Of a DNA stretch of 64,000 bases, positions 45,422 to 54,143 are shown piece after piece (position 1 is the first letter of the stretch; each line of letters opens with the position of its first letter). The DNA comes from Flavobacterium xinjiangense (GTDB lineage Bacteria; Bacteroidota; Bacteroidia; Flavobacteriales; Flavobacteriaceae). The translations under genes were made by a program, and so were the position numbers. Location of the stretch: NCBI RefSeq assembly GCF_900142885.1, contig NZ_FRCL01000002.1, positions 1 to 64,000 of the forward strand. Direction: 5' to 3'. The notes beneath the pieces are model-generated. The model searched no databases. It was not told where the DNA came from and saw only the letters and a list, made by a program, of their open reading frames with translations.

Positions 45422-46978
45422 TTATTCAGCACCGTCGGTTGTTGCTCTTGCAACAGCAAACCCACCTACTTTTTTGCCTAATTCCAATCCTTTTTCACAA
45501 TCACTTCTATAATGAATACAGCCGTACATTCGAGAATTTGATGCCTCTAATGCCATTGCTTCAAAAGCTTGAGTTTTTGCAGGAATTATATGTGAAAGAA
45601 CTACGCAGGCAGCGCCACTAAATGTAGAATGTCCTGATACATAGGAAGGGAAATTTGGAGTCCCTGTCATAGTTTTTATTGATGGATCTACTTGAGATGG
45701 TCTTGGATTAAAGTAAGTGTATTTTGCATCCCAACAGCTAATGGCAGCATCCATCATAGTAATGTTCAATAAAGCCAAGTTTCTTGCCCATCGGACTTCG
45801 CTATAATTTAGTGCTACAAATGACTCTGATGCAATTGCGTTCCAGTGGCCAGGAGGAGTATAAGTTCCTACGCCATCAGCCCAAAAAGTAACTATTTGCA
45901 TGTTTTTTCTAGTAGCATTTTTGCTGTAACTCTTTATTTCTGCCAATTCCTTTGCAAATTGTTCGGATTTTGTAGAAGGTGGTGGAACTGGTCTGCTGGC
46001 AACAACCATTTCAGGAGTCATCAAGAACGACTTAACTTTACCAAATAACGGCAACATTGGTGGTCTTGCCGGTAAATCCAAAGATTTCCAAGGTGTTTCG
46101 CCGGCAGCCGCCGTTTGTGTTTCCAATTGAGTCCAAAGCGCTTGGTTTCCTATAGCAGCTCCAGCACCATCAGTACTAGCTCGTGCAATAAATTTGGTTG
46201 CAATTTTTCTTCCTAAAATGATCCCAGCTTCTACATCACTTCGAACATTGGCACCGCTAATAATGCGATAGAGTTTTTGTTCTTCCGCTTTTCCGTCAAT
46301 GTATGCGATTTCGGTTGGGAATAATAATTTTAATAATTCAACTGTAACGCCAGATAATACACCATCTTCAGATGGATAAGAAGGCATTGGACTTTTTGGA
46401 ATTAAAACTTGTAAAGTTGCATCCACGGTAAAAGGTGCTGCTCTGTTGTATAGTTTTTTATAATACCAAGTGGCAACCATAGCATCATATTGCGCTGCAC
46501 TGACATAGGCGTACGCTCTAGCTGCATAAGGCGGATTTGAAAATGGAAATTGTGGATTTGCAAACGGATTCGCTGCCGAAGGTGCTGGGTAGGTTCCGTC
46601 TTCATTTTGATAAGGAGGGCGGTTGTGTCTAGCCACTAAAGTTCGCATGATTTCATTCCAGCGTAAAACGCCACCAGCGCTCCAATATTTTATTATTCTT
46701 TTTTGATCTTCCGATATGTTTACCTGGTAACTTTTTATTTCATTAACTTCTCTCGTGAATGCCGGCGTATTTGTTGCAATGGGAATATCTAGTGCGAATT
46801 CGTTTGGAGTCGTCAATAAAAATGTTTTCCAAGTACCAGCCAAATCGTCTGTATTTGTTGGGTTCAAGGCATGAAATTGCTCGTTTCGTTCTACAATATC
46901 ATCACTACAAGAATACGTACATGCAAGAAATAAAGTCAGAAGAGTGGAAGAGGCTATTTTTTGTATTTTAGTTTTCAT
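45422..46978 (-). CDS. Vanadium-haloperoxidase/PAP2-like lipoprotein with internal duplication
   Basis: The 518-residue exported lipoprotein (Cys20 or Cys24 as lipid site) belongs to the vanadium-dependent haloperoxidase/type 2 phosphatase group. The C-terminal half has PSYVSGHSTFSG (His450) and SRMYGCIHYRSD (Arg483, His489), the phosphate- or vanadate-binding set. The N-terminal half repeats the same layout in decayed form: EIKSYQVNISEDQ, PSEDGVLSG at 202-210 (no GHS), and SGANVRSDVEAG at 241-252 where His489 has no counterpart. The halves even end alike (ARASTDGAG and ARATTDGAE). It overlaps the next upstream gene by 4 bases. Confidence 0.85.
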   Translation of the reverse strand: MKTKIQKIASSTLLTLFLACTYSCSDDIVERNEQFHALNPTNTDDLAGTWKTFLLTTPNEFALDIPIATNTPAFTREVNEIKSYQVNISEDQKRIIKYWSAGGVLRWNEIMRTLVARHNRPPYQNEDGTYPAPSAANPFANPQFPFSNPPYAARAYAYVSAAQYDAMVATWYYKKLYNRAAPFTVDATLQVLIPKSPMPSYPSEDGVLSGVTVELLKLLFPTEIAYIDGKAEEQKLYRIISGANVRSDVEAGIILGRKIATKFIARASTDGAGAAIGNQALWTQLETQTAAAGETPWKSLDLPARPPMLPLFGKVKSFLMTPEMVVASRPVPPPSTKSEQFAKELAEIKSYSKNATRKNMQIVTFWADGVGTYTPPGHWNAIASESFVALNYSEVRWARNLALLNITMMDAAISCWDAKYTYFNPRPSQVDPSIKTMTGTPNFPSYVSGHSTFSGAACVVLSHIIPAKTQAFEAMALEASNSRMYGCIHYRSDCEKGLELGKKVGGFAVARATTDGAE

Positions 46979-47892
46979 CTTGTTCGCTTGTTTTTTTTAA
47001 TATTAATCACATAAAATAAACCACCATAAAAGGTGTCAGATTTCCCAACGTTTCTTCCTTGAACTACATAGTTAAAGCCGCCTACAAGAGATAATTGAGG
47101 TATTTTTTTTAATGTATATTTTGAATTAACGCCATATTTTAAGGCGTTCATCGTATTGCTCGGAAAAGGCATGTTGTTTTTTGTAATGTCAAATCCTCCT
47201 GATTGCGTTACCCAATTGTCTATAACGAATTCTGCGATCAATCTACTAGATCGATATCCCGCTCTAAAATTTACTGAAATAGCATCAGGCATATCCACTT
47301 TATTTGTATAATGAATTTCGTCAGTGAGATAGGCGTTTCTATCGATAGTTATGTTGGCTCTTTTTACATAAGCACTAGATAAGGTCGAGAAGAAGTTTCC
47401 TAGCTGAAAATCCCCCATCAATCGTAAAGCTGCTGTTTTGCTTTGTAAACCAATGCTTAACGGTAAATAATCAGCGGAGTAATTGGATATAGGGGTCGAA
47501 AAACTCCCCAAAGCATATAAAGAATATGTAGCCTTTCCAATTGTTTTTTCTATGGGCATATATTTTATCGTTAATGATAAATCCTGCAATCCTTTTTGTC
47601 CTCCCATAGTACCAGCAGAAGCTTTTGTTTCTGCGTAGGGAAGGCTGAAGATAATATTCAATTTGTCAGAAACACCATAGTTTCCCATTATAGCGATTGA
47701 TTTTGTGGAAAGAGTACCAAGATTGAGATTTTCTCTTTTAAAGGTTCCTTCCCAGTACTGGTCCCAACTGCTATATTGGTAAACTGCTCCAAAACAAAAA
47801 TTGTTTTTGCTCATCATAATACCGTCAATCTCTGTTTGAGAAGTCATAAATAAAGGTGCCAAAAGCAGGTAAATCAGATAAAATTTTTTCAT
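46975..47892 (-). CDS. Outer-membrane beta-barrel protein
   Basis: The 305-residue product has a signal peptide (MKKFYLIYLLLAPLFMTSQ) and alternating strand pattern throughout (KLNIIFSLPYAETKA, LQDLSLTIKYMPIE, SVNFRAGYRSSRLIAEFVID). It resembles the barrel transporters annotated as phenol-degradation MetA-like. No function is fixed. Its stop codon overlaps the start of the haloperoxidase-like gene (ATGA), and the second barrel gene lies upstream, so the three form one operon. Confidence 0.78.
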   Translation of the reverse strand: MKKFYLIYLLLAPLFMTSQTEIDGIMMSKNNFCFGAVYQYSSWDQYWEGTFKRENLNLGTLSTKSIAIMGNYGVSDKLNIIFSLPYAETKASAGTMGGQKGLQDLSLTIKYMPIEKTIGKATYSLYALGSFSTPISNYSADYLPLSIGLQSKTAALRLMGDFQLGNFFSTLSSAYVKRANITIDRNAYLTDEIHYTNKVDMPDAISVNFRAGYRSSRLIAEFVIDNWVTQSGGFDITKNNMPFPSNTMNALKYGVNSKYTLKKIPQLSLVGGFNYVVQGRNVGKSDTFYGGLFYVINIKKNKRTR

Positions 47893-47950
47893 TTAATAAA
47901 ATGGTTTAATTATAGAATGTAATAAGTGATCTTTAACGATTTCTTTTAAA

Positions 47951-49156
47951 TTAGTGCTTCATAGTCACGTTCATTTTTTTATTTAAATTGAAACGATAAG
48001 TATAACCAACATTAATGGAATAATCTGCAAATGCTGCATCACCTTGGACATGTACGTATTTTGTCGGATCTGTAATTACAGAATTTTGTAAATCTTGGCT
48101 AGCGATATCTGCTGCACTTTGAATGCGGTTTTTAACAACGTTGTAAGGAACGTATAAACTCAAGCCATGATTTCCTATTCTATACGAAAAACCATATTCA
48201 ACTGCAATTACATAGCCAGGGCGACGATAAGCTATTTGACCACCAAAGGCATCGTAAGCAGGAATTCCTTCAAATCTCCCAGCTAAGGATACGGTGAAAT
48301 TTTCTTTTTTGTCCACGGCAGCCATAAATCCTGCGCGACCAAAATATTGATCAGGACTAGCGTAAATTTCATATCCTTCCAGTCCTGCTTTTGGTGCTGA
48401 TTTAAAGGTGCCGTTTGACTCTCTTGGGTTAAACAAATAATATCCATTAGCAAAACCATAAAGTCGGCCTGTCAATTGCCTGAATGCTTGAATTTCTATT
48501 GAATATCCAACACCGCCGTCTCCAGGTTGAATAGCTTGATCCATTACAACGTTTTTAGTTGTTCCATCCACTTGAGGAGCATCGTCTCTTTCGTCATGGC
48601 TTCCTGTGTTTAGTTTTACTCCTAAACCTACCATAAGGTTGCCTTTTTTCGCTGTTTTAGGATCAAAGACCCAGTAGTTAAGACTCAAGCGAGCGTCAGC
48701 AATTCCTTGCGCGTAAACGCTATATCGGAAAGTGTTTTTTACTGGAGTTGTTTGCTTTAATACTTGGGAACGCTCGTTGTTTACATAAGGTAATGTTGCA
48801 TTCAACTGAATACGGTCAGTTAATCCGTAAGAAATATTTAAGTCTACTGCATGAGAATATATATTAACGGCATTACCACGTTCTTTTCCGTTTTCATCAA
48901 AACCACCACCCGTAGTTTGACGTTGTGGTTGCTCTTCTTTTCCTACAAAGTGTCTCCATGAATGAAAATAACGATAATTTGCGCCTACTTGAAATTCCCC
49001 TTGGTCTAAATTGTAAGAGTTTGAAGAGTTCATGTTTTGACCTCCCATTTGGCGAACCGCTACACAGCCTTGAGCAGAGATATTTTCTGAATGAATGGAG
49101 ATGAAAAGAATTGCAATAAAAGTAAAGGACGAAGATAAAAAGGATAAAGTTTTCAA
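47951..49156 (-). CDS. Outer-membrane beta-barrel protein, TTG start
   Basis: The 401-residue barrel has a signal peptide (MKTLSFLSSSFTFIAILFIS) that begins at a TTG at 49156. The frame is closed upstream by a stop five codons away and has no earlier ATG, so the non-ATG start is probably real. Barrel strands include QFQVGANY-like FQVGANYRYFHSW, QLNATLPYVNNE and YVIAVEYGFSYRIG. It heads the three-gene operon with the second barrel and the haloperoxidase-like lipoprotein. The substrate is unknown. Confidence 0.75.
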   Translation of the reverse strand: MKTLSFLSSSFTFIAILFISIHSENISAQGCVAVRQMGGQNMNSSNSYNLDQGEFQVGANYRYFHSWRHFVGKEEQPQRQTTGGGFDENGKERGNAVNIYSHAVDLNISYGLTDRIQLNATLPYVNNERSQVLKQTTPVKNTFRYSVYAQGIADARLSLNYWVFDPKTAKKGNLMVGLGVKLNTGSHDERDDAPQVDGTTKNVVMDQAIQPGDGGVGYSIEIQAFRQLTGRLYGFANGYYLFNPRESNGTFKSAPKAGLEGYEIYASPDQYFGRAGFMAAVDKKENFTVSLAGRFEGIPAYDAFGGQIAYRRPGYVIAVEYGFSYRIGNHGLSLYVPYNVVKNRIQSAADIASQDLQNSVITDPTKYVHVQGDAAFADYSINVGYTYRFNLNKKMNVTMKH

Positions 49157-49618
49157 AATTTGGTTTGTTTAGTAATTAAATAGCATTTTAATAGATAGGA
49201 ATAGCAACATTGTCCATTATTGGAAAGATGGGTATTCAAAAAAAATAAAAAGGTTTTTTTTGTTCTTATTGTTAAGAAAAGAAGATGATTTAATGGCTTT
49301 CGCCAAAATTTAATCTTGGGTGTACAAGGTAAATAGCTGATTCAAAGATATTTTTTGAAATCTAAATTTTTATGCAAATTGATTGAAGTCGTAATTTTAG
49401 AAAAGGAAACTGCACTGTCCTTTTAAAAATATAAAAATTGACTTCCTTCACCTCCACTAAAATGTGGATCAGAGGCACAAAAAATGTGTTTTAAAAAGTT
49501 AATTTCAAATAAGTTTTTTAGAATAACAGTTCATCTTGACTGATAAATAATCACAAATGATCATGAATTTGCATATACCTCATGGATGCGAATGATTTCG
49601 CTTAAACAATAAGAGATG
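49157..49618. other. Gap of 462 bases, no gene seen
   Basis: The gap holds AT-rich sequence with no open frame, terminator-like hairpin or RNA gene that I can support. It presumably contains the promoter of the barrel operon, but I found no clear TAnnTTTG on the minus strand. Confidence 0.4.
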
Positions 49619-50158
49619 TTAAGCTACGTCAGGCGGTGAATACGATAAGGAAAGGTATCCGGAATCTAACTCTTTATTTGGGGTAATAATTGGCTCAGCA
49701 GAATTTAAATCGATTTTTGCCGAAAAATCAATACATACCGTAGTGTTTGGAATATAATCCGGAAGAGAAGTTTTTAGAAGTTTTTTTGCCGGTGATTCTT
49801 TTGATGTTGTACTGTTGAATAATTGATTATCAACAATTTCGCTTAAATCTTTACCGATTACATCTCCATAAGAATTACGTAAGTAATAGAGACTGATTAT
49901 GTTGTTTTGAATTCTTTTTTTGAAAATATGGTAACTTTTATTTTTAATTATAACATTCTCATTTACATATTCAAAATCAGTGTCTTCAATAAATGAATAT
50001 ACAGAAGCATTTAATCGTATTACTTGAAACTCAGAACTCGGAATTTTCTCCATACTAGACACCCATGTTTGCTCTTTTTGATAAGCAAACATCGTATAGT
50101 ATCCTAGGACATTGTAAAACAATGTTGCTAGTAAGAAAAGTGATGCAATTCGTTTCAT
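49619..50158 (-). CDS. Small exported or membrane-anchored hypothetical protein
   Basis: The product is 179 residues from the ATG at 50158; an earlier TTG at 50200 would add a non-signal lead. An N-terminal hydrophobic segment (RIASLFLLATLFYNVLGYYT) is a signal peptide or anchor. The remainder is hydrophilic and beta-rich, with no known motif. I do not recognise the family. It is flanked by long AT-rich spacers on both sides and diverges from bioF. Confidence 0.6.
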   Translation of the reverse strand: MKRIASLFLLATLFYNVLGYYTMFAYQKEQTWVSSMEKIPSSEFQVIRLNASVYSFIEDTDFEYVNENVIIKNKSYHIFKKRIQNNIISLYYLRNSYGDVIGKDLSEIVDNQLFNSTTSKESPAKKLLKTSLPDYIPNTTVCIDFSAKIDLNSAEPIITPNKELDSGYLSLSYSPPDVA

Positions 50159-50439
50159 ATTTGCCGAAAGTAGAAAACTATTTAATAACGAAACAGCCAA
50201 AATTAAAAAAATTAATGTTTTTTAACATAAATTTAACATAATATAAAATCGAAACCGTTTTCGTAAAAATTTAATAATTTTATTTTGATTCCTATATATT
50301 CAAATGTTAATTATTAAATAATCACTTTTTAATTACAATATTGTGTGATTTTTCATCATTATAGGGGTACGATATAAGAGTGTATTTTCATAAAGTGACA
50401 AACAGGGATGATTCAAATTTTTAAACCAAAAAAGATGCT

Positions 50440-50447
50440 TATTTTTG
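50440..50447 (+). promoter_or_regulatory. -7 element of the bioF operon, near-leaderless
   Basis: TATTTTTG matches TAnnTTTG and ends 7 bases before the bioF ATG at 50455. A start site at the usual distance would fall at or just before the ATG, giving a leaderless message. No TTTG -33 box was found. Confidence 0.5.
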
Positions 50448-50454
50448 CACTAAT

Positions 50455-51606
50455 ATGAGAAAGTTTCCAGAAAATCTATCCGTCAAACTTGCAATCAGAA
50501 AGCAGAATAAATCATTAAGACAATTACCTTCCAGTGGTACAACAATTGATTTTGCTTCTAATGATTACCTCGGATTGTCAAAATCTGAAATTGTTTTTCA
50601 TGAAACGCATCAGTATTTAGTGGATAATGATAGCATTCAAAACGGAGCGACAGGTTCCAGGTTATTATCCGGAAATCATAAACTGTATCCAGAAACCGAA
50701 AACTTCATAGCACACTTTCATAAATCAGAATCGGCATTAATTTTCAATTCGGGTTATGATGCCAATGTTGGTTTTTTTAGTTCGCTTCCACAAAAAGGAG
50801 ACTTGATTTTATACGACGAATTGTGTCATGCTTCTATCCGGGACGGAATTCAATTGTCGAATGCTAAAGCTTATAAATTCAATCATAATGATTTTGACGA
50901 TTTAGAACGATTAATTCTTCGAAATCAAAATGCAGTTATTTATATCGTTACCGAATCCGTTTTTTCAATGGACGGCGATACGCCCAATCTTGAAGAATTA
51001 GTACAAGTATCCGATAAATACAACTGTTATTTAGTTATTGATGAAGCGCATGCTTTGGGCGTTTTTGGTTCAACAGGGGAAGGGTTAGTGCAAATGTTAG
51101 GTTTGCAAGACCAGATTTTTGCCAGAATTATGACTTTTGGAAAAGGATTGGGGTGTCATGGAGCTGCGATTTTAGGATCTACGGAATTGAGGGATTATTT
51201 AGTTAATTTTTCCCGAAGTTTTATTTATACGACGGGACTTTCGCCACATTCGGTTGCCACGATTTTAATGTGTTACCACTATTTAGAAAAAGAAAAACAG
51301 AATATAGAACTGCTTCGAGGGAATATCATTCATTTTAATCAAGAGAAGAACGTATTAGGATTAAAACAATTATTTGTTCGAAGTAAATCAGCCATACAAT
51401 CAGCGATTATTCCGGGAAATGAAAATGTTAAATCTATAGCACAAAAACTCCAAGAAAGGGGTTTTGATATTAAAGCCATACTTTCGCCCACCGTTCCAGA
51501 AGGACAGGAGCGACTTCGATTTTGTTTGCACAGCTTTAATTCAAAAGAAGAAATCTCCGAAGTATTGCGGTTGTTGAGTACTTTTGTATTTATGGGACAC
51601 GGATAA
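50455..51606 (+). CDS. bioF: 8-amino-7-oxononanoate synthase
   Basis: The 383-residue PLP enzyme condenses pimeloyl thioester with alanine in biotin synthesis. It shows IDFASNDYLGLSKSE, NGATGSRLLSGNH, YDELCHASIRDG, LVIDEAHALGVFG and MTFGKGLGCHGA with the PLP Lys. The last codons, CAC GGA TAA (His-Gly-stop), are part of the left inverted repeat of the GxxExxY cassette, so the native C-terminus may have been replaced. Context with bioD and bioA favours BioF over the related 2-amino-3-ketobutyrate ligase. Confidence 0.95.
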   Translation: MRKFPENLSVKLAIRKQNKSLRQLPSSGTTIDFASNDYLGLSKSEIVFHETHQYLVDNDSIQNGATGSRLLSGNHKLYPETENFIAHFHKSESALIFNSGYDANVGFFSSLPQKGDLILYDELCHASIRDGIQLSNAKAYKFNHNDFDDLERLILRNQNAVIYIVTESVFSMDGDTPNLEELVQVSDKYNCYLVIDEAHALGVFGSTGEGLVQMLGLQDQIFARIMTFGKGLGCHGAAILGSTELRDYLVNFSRSFIYTTGLSPHSVATILMCYHYLEKEKQNIELLRGNIIHFNQEKNVLGLKQLFVRSKSAIQSAIIPGNENVKSIAQKLQERGFDIKAILSPTVPEGQERLRFCLHSFNSKEEISEVLRLLSTFVFMGHG

Positions 51607-51635
51607 TACGGATTTAACGGATTCGCACTGATTTT
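51598..51635 (+). repeat. Left inverted repeat of the GxxExxY cassette
   Basis: The arm iterates a GGATTTAA-type word (CACGGATAATACGGATTTAA then CGGATTCGCACTGATTTT). Its complement lies at 52051-52088. It overlaps the last three codons of bioF. Confidence 0.85.
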
Positions 51636-51651
51636 AATTAAAATATATACG

Positions 51652-52038
51652 ATGGGTAATTTGCTGCATATAAATTTGAGTGACACTATTTTGAAAATCT
51701 ATTTTGAAGTTTATAATGAACTTGGATATGGGTTTCTTGAAAAAGTATATCAAAATGCCATTTATTTTGAGTTGAAATCCCAAGGTTATAAAGTAGAAGC
51801 GCAGAAACAAATTAAAGTATATTATAAAAGTCAATTGGTTGGCGACTATTTTGCGGACTTATTGATTGAAGATTCTATTATTCTTGAACTTAAAGCCTGT
51901 GCATGTTTGATGGACGAGCATAAAGCTCAACTATTAAATTATCTAAAGGCAACTGAGGGAGAAATTGGATTATTATTGAACTTTGGAACAACTCCAGAAT
52001 TCAAAAGGTCTATTTACACCAACGACAGAAAAAAATAA
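51652..52038 (+). CDS. GxxExxY family protein
   Basis: The 128-residue protein carries the family's naming motif at residues 27-33 (GFLEKVY), after the helix ILKIYFEVYNELGYG. The core AQKQIKVYYKSQLVGDYFAD and IILELKACACLMDEHKAQLL follow a strand-helix order like PD-(D/E)XK nucleases, with Asp, Glu and Lys in the expected order (inference). The biological function of the family is not established. It is unrelated to biotin synthesis and interrupts bioF-bioD. Confidence 0.93.
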   Translation: MGNLLHINLSDTILKIYFEVYNELGYGFLEKVYQNAIYFELKSQGYKVEAQKQIKVYYKSQLVGDYFADLLIEDSIILELKACACLMDEHKAQLLNYLKATEGEIGLLLNFGTTPEFKRSIYTNDRKK

Positions 52039-52050
52039 AATAAATTTTTA

Positions 52051-52088
52051 AAAATCCGTGACAATCAGTTAAATCTGTGTCATCCGTG
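52051..52088 (-). repeat. Right inverted repeat of the GxxExxY cassette
   Basis: The arm is complementary to 51598-51635 at 31 of 38 positions, and also iterates the word (AAATCCGTG, TTAAATCTGTG, CATCCGTG). It ends 10 bases before the bioD start codon. Confidence 0.85.
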
Positions 52089-52098
52089 TGCTATTTAT

Positions 52099-52716
52099 AT
52101 GAAACTATTCATCACAGGAATATCTACCGATGTCGGTAAGACCATTGCTTCGGCAATTGTAACAGAAGCTTTAGAAGCTGATTATTGGAAACCCATACAA
52201 GCAGGTGATTTAGAAAACTCTGACAGTCATAAAGTCAAATCTTTTTTGTCAAATAAAAAGACGGTAATTCATCCCAATAGCTATGCTTTAAACACGCCAG
52301 CAAGTCCGCATCTTGCTGCAGAACTAGACGGAGTTGTTATTGATTTAATGAAAATTATCGAACCGAAAACAGCAAATCATTTGGTTATTGAAGGTGCGGG
52401 AGGTATTTTTGTTCCATTAAATTCAAATGATTGTGTTATTGATTTAATCCAATCGGATTATAAAGTAATTGTTGTTTCTCGTCATTATCTGGGAAGTATC
52501 AATCATACTTTGCTCACAATTGAAGCGTTGCAAAACCGAAAAATTACTATTGCCGGAATAATCTTCTCAGGCGAAGAAAATAAAGCTACAGAGACAATAA
52601 TATTAAGTAAAACTGGAGTAAAATGCGTTGGAAGTATTGAGCAGGAACCGTATTTTGACCAAAATGTAATAAAAGAATATGCTGATTTGTTACGGGAAAA
52701 TTTATTGGAGTTGTAA
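52099..52716 (+). CDS. bioD: Dethiobiotin synthetase
   Basis: The 205-residue ATP-dependent carboxylase closes the ureido ring of dethiobiotin from 7,8-diaminononanoate and CO2. The P-loop is ITGISTDVGKTIASAI, YWKPIQAGD is the substrate motif and VIEGAGGIFVPLN the second ATP/Mg motif. The length is slightly short of the ~220 norm. It is the second biotin gene and is followed by bioA after a 55-base spacer of AATC-type words. Confidence 0.96.
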   Translation: MKLFITGISTDVGKTIASAIVTEALEADYWKPIQAGDLENSDSHKVKSFLSNKKTVIHPNSYALNTPASPHLAAELDGVVIDLMKIIEPKTANHLVIEGAGGIFVPLNSNDCVIDLIQSDYKVIVVSRHYLGSINHTLLTIEALQNRKITIAGIIFSGEENKATETIILSKTGVKCVGSIEQEPYFDQNVIKEYADLLRENLLEL

Positions 52717-52771
52717 CTTCTAATTTTGAAATCTGAAATCAGCAATCGTTAATCAAAAATCAAAAATTCAA

Positions 52772-54043
52772 ATGAATTTAACAGAAAGAGACGGCCAATA
52801 TCTTTGGCATCCGTATACCCAGCATAAAACTGCAGCGTTGCCTATTACCATTAAAAAAGGAAAAGGCGCTTTACTCTGGGACGAGAATAACAAAGAATAT
52901 ATAGATGCAATCGCTTCCTGGTGGGTGAATCCTTACGGACATTCTAATAAATTTATTGCCGATGCGATTTACAAACAACTGACAACACTAGAACACGTTC
53001 TTTTTGGCGGATTTACACACGAACCCGCTATTTTGGTTGCGGAGAAGTTGATGGAAATTTTGCCGAAAAATCAGCAAAAAGTTTTCTTTTCAGATAATGG
53101 TTCTACCGCGGTGGAAGTGGCTATCAAAGTTGCATTGCAATATTTTTTCAATAAAGGGGAAAAGAGAACTACCATAATTGCTTTCGAAAATGCTTTTCAT
53201 GGCGATACATTTGCAGCAATGGCGGCAAGCGGAATTTCTTTTTATACTCAGGCTTTTCAAGGAATGTTCATTGACGTGGTTCGGATCCCAGTTCCTGTAA
53301 TTGGGCAAGAACAGGAGAGTTATGATGCTTTAAAAAAGGTAATAAAAGAGAATAATTGTGCAGGTTTTATATATGAGCCGCTAGTTCAAGGAGCCGCAGG
53401 AATGGTAATGTATGAGCCAGAGCCATTGGATGAATTGATGCGAATTTGTCAGCAAAACAAAGTACTCACCATTGCTGATGAAGTGATGACCGGTTTTGGA
53501 AAAACGGGAAAAACTTTTGCGACGGATTATCAATTAGAAAAACCAGACATGATGTGTTTGTCAAAAGCGTTGACCGGAGGAACAATTCCTATGGCGATAA
53601 CCACTTTTACCCAAGAAATCTTTGAGGCTTTTTATGATGATGATATTAATAAAGCATTGTTTCACGGACACACATTCACAGCAAATCCTACAGGTTGTGC
53701 AGCGGCCTTGGCTAGTATAGCGTTGTTGCAAACTGATGAGATGCAAGTCAATATTGCTCGAGTAAATCAAAATCATTTGGACTTTCAGGCACGTATAAAA
53801 AGCCATCCAAAAGTAACCACCACAAGAGTGCTGGGAGTCATTTTTGCTTTAGAAATAAAAACCGAAAGCGCCACCAGTTATTACGGAACATTGCGCAATA
53901 AACTTTATGATTTTTTTATTGAAAACGGAATAATCCTACGTCCTGTTGGTAACATAGTTTACATTTTGCCTCCATATATTATTACGGATGAGCAATTACA
54001 AAAAGTGTATCAAGTGGTCGAAAACGCTTTAGAAATAGTATAA
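52772..54043 (+). CDS. bioA: Adenosylmethionine-8-amino-7-oxononanoate aminotransferase
   Basis: The 423-residue class III aminotransferase transfers the amino group of SAM to 8-amino-7-oxononanoate. It has the BioA-type start LWHPYTQHKT, the SWWVNPYGHS motif, FFSDNGSTAVEVAIKVALQY and the PLP Lys in MCLSKALTGGTIPMA. The order of genes (bioF, bioD, bioA) corresponds to adjacent steps of the pathway; bioB is not in the window. Confidence 0.97.
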   Translation: MNLTERDGQYLWHPYTQHKTAALPITIKKGKGALLWDENNKEYIDAIASWWVNPYGHSNKFIADAIYKQLTTLEHVLFGGFTHEPAILVAEKLMEILPKNQQKVFFSDNGSTAVEVAIKVALQYFFNKGEKRTTIIAFENAFHGDTFAAMAASGISFYTQAFQGMFIDVVRIPVPVIGQEQESYDALKKVIKENNCAGFIYEPLVQGAAGMVMYEPEPLDELMRICQQNKVLTIADEVMTGFGKTGKTFATDYQLEKPDMMCLSKALTGGTIPMAITTFTQEIFEAFYDDDINKALFHGHTFTANPTGCAAALASIALLQTDEMQVNIARVNQNHLDFQARIKSHPKVTTTRVLGVIFALEIKTESATSYYGTLRNKLYDFFIENGIILRPVGNIVYILPPYIITDEQLQKVYQVVENALEIV

Positions 54044-54143
54044 ATATATAACAATAAAGGTATGTTTTGAAAGTATAAATTTTCAAATTCCGTAAATTTC
54101 AAAAAAAACTTTGCGACCTTTGCCTTTAAATAACAACAGCATT

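Larger units (their letters stand above)
51598..52088 (+). mobile_element. Putative GxxExxY gene cassette bounded by 38-base inverted repeats
   Basis: The arms at 51598-51635 and 52051-52088 pair at 31 of 38 positions and enclose one complete gene. The left arm overlaps the bioF stop; the right arm ends 10 bases before the bioD ATG. Removing it would bring bioF and bioD together in the biotin operon. No transposase is present. Mobility is inferred from position and end symmetry. Confidence 0.5.

Noticed and set aside
50200..50455. Possible BirA operator upstream of bioF
   Set aside because: I looked for paired TTGTAAAC/GTTTACAA-type half-sites and found none.
52717..52771. Word-iterated bioD/bioA spacer as another inverted element
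   Set aside because: The AATC/ATCTGAAATC words are only direct repeats; I could not find a complementary arm of useful length.
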